A stretch of DNA of 52,878 nt from an uncultured Lachnospiraceae bacterium (GTDB taxonomy: Bacteria; Bacillota; Clostridia; Lachnospirales; Lachnospiraceae), in contig CAJUPF010000013.1 in the NCBI GenBank assembly GCA_910588565.1, forward strand, positions 1-52,878. Reading direction: 5' to 3'. The notes under the pieces were generated by a model. The model ran no database searches. It worked only from the letters and a program-made list of their open reading frames with translations, and had not been told where the DNA came from. The position numbers and the translations under genes were made by a program. This document shows positions 51,080 through 52,878 of the stretch, piece by piece (the stretch's first letter is position 1; every line of letters begins with the position of its first letter).

Positions 51080-52774
51080 ATGAAAAAACCGTTACCAGTG
51101 GGTGTGGAAAATTTTGAAGATATCGTGGAATCCGGCTATTACTATGTAGATAAAACATTGTTTATAAAAGAACTGTTGGACTTAAAGGGAAAAGTAAATT
51201 TATTTACCCGTCCAAGGCGATTCGGTAAGACCCTTAACTTAAGTATGCTCCGGTATTTTTTTGAGGATACGGGAGAGCAGAAAAAGAACGGGCAAAACAG
51301 AGAACTGTTTCAGGGAATGAAAATCATTGAAGCAGGAGAAAGCTATACGAACCAGATGGGCATGTATCCCGTTATAAATCTGACATTGAAATCAGCGAAA
51401 CAAGAAAGTTTTGCCATGGCTTATTATACGATACAAGCTGAAATAGCATCTGAATTTGACAGGCATAGAACTATCATTGAGCAGGGGAAAGAACGTCTTA
51501 CCTTAAAAGAGTATAAGCAGTATCTGGAAATTGCAAATGAAGAAGCGGAAGAAATACGGGTCAGGAGTTCGTTAAAGCTGCTTAGTAAGTGCATATATAA
51601 AGTTACAGGAAAGCATACGGTTATTTTAATTGACGAATATGATGTTCCGTTAGAGAACGCATACTTTCGGGGATTTTATGAAAAAATGGCGGATTTTATC
51701 CGTTCCTTATTTGAATTTGCATTGAAAACGAACGACTATCTTCAATTTGCTGTTATTACCGGATGTTTAAGAATTTCAAAAGAGAGTATTTTTACCGGGC
51801 TGAATCATTTGAACATTATTTCTGTACTGGATAAAAGATATAGTGAACACTTTGGCTTTACAGAGCCGGAAGTATTGCGGATGATGGAATATTATGGTGT
51901 GGGGAGCCAGTTTCCGGCTATGAAAAACTGGTATAATGGTTATATGTTTGGAAATACGGAGGTTTATAATCCATGGAGCGTTATTAAATTTCTGTACGAT
52001 TTGTGTTCTGATATACATGCTTTTCCGCGTCCATATTGGCTCAATACCAGTTCCAATGATATTATCAGGGATTTAATTGACCGGGCTGACAGGGAGACAA
52101 AAAGTCAGATTGAGACGCTGATAAACGGTGGTATGCTGGATATTCAGGTGCATGAAGAAGTGACGTATGAAGATATGTACAGCAGCAATGAGAATTTATG
52201 GAATTTCCTGTATTTTACCGGATACCTGACGAAAGAAAGTGAATATTTTAAAGAATCTTCTATTTATTTGCGGACACGTATTCCGAATCTGGAAGTAAAA
52301 ACAATTTACCAGAATACAATAGTACACTGGATGAAGGGGCTTATTAAGAAAGAAGATTTTCATGATTTATACCGTGCAATGGAAGACGGCGATGCACAGA
52401 GAATGAAAGATATTCTGAATAGACAGCTGTTCCATACGATTAGCTTTTATGATAGTGCAGAAAATTTTTATCATGGCTTTCTGGCAGGGATTTTAAGCCA
52501 GAATGATAATTATCTGGTCAAATCAAATCGGGAATCCGGTAACGGACGGTCAGATATTATGGTAAAGAGCCCGTCGCTGCGGGGCAGGTCATTTATTCTG
52601 GAATTAAAAGTATCGGATTCCATGGATAATCTTGAGGCTGACGCAGCAAAAGCGCTGCAGCAGATCTATGATAAGAACTATATGGAAGAACTGCGCGCAG
52701 AAGGGTATCGGGCGGTTGACTGTTATGGGGTATCGTTTTTTCGGAAAGATTGTGAAGTCCGGTATAAACAGTAA
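51080..52774 (+). CDS. AAA-ATPase-like / PD-(D/E)XK nuclease-fold protein
   Basis: The 564-residue protein belongs to the multi-copy AAA-ATPase_like plus PDDEXK_9 family of Bacteroidetes and Clostridia. It opens PLPVGVENFEDIVESGYYYVDKT, has Walker A-like RPRRFGKTLNLSML near 47-60, Walker B-like VILIDEYDVPLENA near 190 and the sensor-like ITGCLRISKESIFTGLN near 233. The C-terminal nuclease-like part (about 460-560) shows GRSDIMVKSP then FILELKV, the D...ExK pattern. Function is unknown; these genes are often dispersed like mobile cargo. I start at ATG 51080 with GGAGG 7 bases upstream; the GTG at 51074 is too close to the site. Its stop TAA falls within a structured repeat. Confidence 0.85.
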   Translation: MKKPLPVGVENFEDIVESGYYYVDKTLFIKELLDLKGKVNLFTRPRRFGKTLNLSMLRYFFEDTGEQKKNGQNRELFQGMKIIEAGESYTNQMGMYPVINLTLKSAKQESFAMAYYTIQAEIASEFDRHRTIIEQGKERLTLKEYKQYLEIANEEAEEIRVRSSLKLLSKCIYKVTGKHTVILIDEYDVPLENAYFRGFYEKMADFIRSLFEFALKTNDYLQFAVITGCLRISKESIFTGLNHLNIISVLDKRYSEHFGFTEPEVLRMMEYYGVGSQFPAMKNWYNGYMFGNTEVYNPWSVIKFLYDLCSDIHAFPRPYWLNTSSNDIIRDLIDRADRETKSQIETLINGGMLDIQVHEEVTYEDMYSSNENLWNFLYFTGYLTKESEYFKESSIYLRTRIPNLEVKTIYQNTIVHWMKGLIKKEDFHDLYRAMEDGDAQRMKDILNRQLFHTISFYDSAENFYHGFLAGILSQNDNYLVKSNRESGNGRSDIMVKSPSLRGRSFILELKVSDSMDNLEADAAKALQQIYDKNYMEELRAEGYRAVDCYGVSFFRKDCEVRYKQ

Positions 52775-52868
52775 CAGTTCAGCCTGCATCTGCGCAGATG
52801 CAGACGATCGGCAGGACTGTAACTGTTACTGTTCACGGCCTGGAAGGCCGCTCACAGTAACGTTTCGG
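52767..52868. repeat. Complex palindromic repeat at the window end
   Basis: AACAGTAACAGTT (52767-52779) and AACTGTTACTGTT (52821-52833) are perfect 13-base inverted arms. Between them lies the perfect 18-base palindrome TGCATCTGCGCAGATGCA (52785-52802). A GGCC-x5-GGCC hairpin and CACAGTAACGTTTCG (52853-52867) follow, the latter resembling the core at 50967-50985. The stop codon of the preceding gene (52772-52774) lies in the left arm. It looks like a REP/MITE-type element; it may continue past the window. Confidence 0.65.
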
Positions 52869-52878
52869 GGCGATATTT

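Overview
The window looks like a chromosome segment of a gut-type Lachnospiraceae/Clostridia bacterium (Bacillota). I infer this from the moderate G+C, strong AGGAGG-type ribosome binding sites, textbook TTGACA/TATAAT promoters, a YtvI-like sporulation-type permease, a YesM/YesN two-component pair with a carbohydrate ABC importer, huge secreted proteins ending in lysine-rich Ig-like repeats, and the general protein style. No rRNA, tRNA, CRISPR array, transposase or phage structural gene was seen.

Layout. (1) 1-2028: an apparent gene remnant, then a PadR regulator with a palindromic operator and a translationally coupled FtsW/RodA-like protein carrying a permease-prefix domain. (2) 2095-6501: a nucleoside-catabolism operon (udp, deoC, cdd, add, deoB). 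Its leader holds what I read as a purine-riboswitch-type aptamer overlapping a 20-bp terminator stem, wired as a ligand-ON switch. (3) 6627-14649: membrane and envelope genes: a YtvI-like permease, an EamA-NfeD-patatin-GPH symporter operon, a convergent zinc-dependent phospholipase C-like gene, and an LTA-synthase-like protein. (4) 14683-18925: NudC, a methyltransferase overlapping a PLD-helicase, and a small antitoxin-like ORF with an ACG where its start codon should be. (5) 19298-25684: a 2128-aa secreted LamG/Ig-like surface protein.

(6) 25826-35185: the most unusual region. A membrane-anchored TIR protein with two nearly identical extracellular NPCBM-like domains converges on a three-gene operon. 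That operon encodes a 956-aa protein (TrkA-N-like Rossmann, RyR-like, CARF-like and PD-(D/E)XK nuclease regions), a stand-alone RyR-domain protein and a DHH/DHHA1 phosphoesterase. A WYL regulator is transcribed divergently. Downstream of it, a cysteine-rich 44-aa mini-protein overlaps (ATGA) a duplicated helical-hairpin protein. The composition resembles nucleotide-signal-controlled conflict or stress systems, but I know of no characterised system with this exact make-up.

(7) 35575-50626: a carbohydrate-utilisation locus. A 1651-aa secreted enzyme with an apparent (alpha/alpha)-barrel domain is followed by a YesM-type sensor kinase, a YesN-type regulator, a lipoprotein-plus-two-permease importer, beta-phosphoglucomutase and a GH65 phosphorylase. 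The logic is extracellular release of an alpha-glucosidic oligosaccharide, import, phosphorolysis to beta-glucose 1-phosphate and conversion to glucose 6-phosphate. (8) 50627-52878: a terminator, an AraC-type regulator remnant, and an AAA-ATPase-like/PD-(D/E)XK gene bracketed by structured dispersed repeats; its stop codon lies inside one of them.

All assignments are by eye from sequence; domain names are family-level recognition, not search results.
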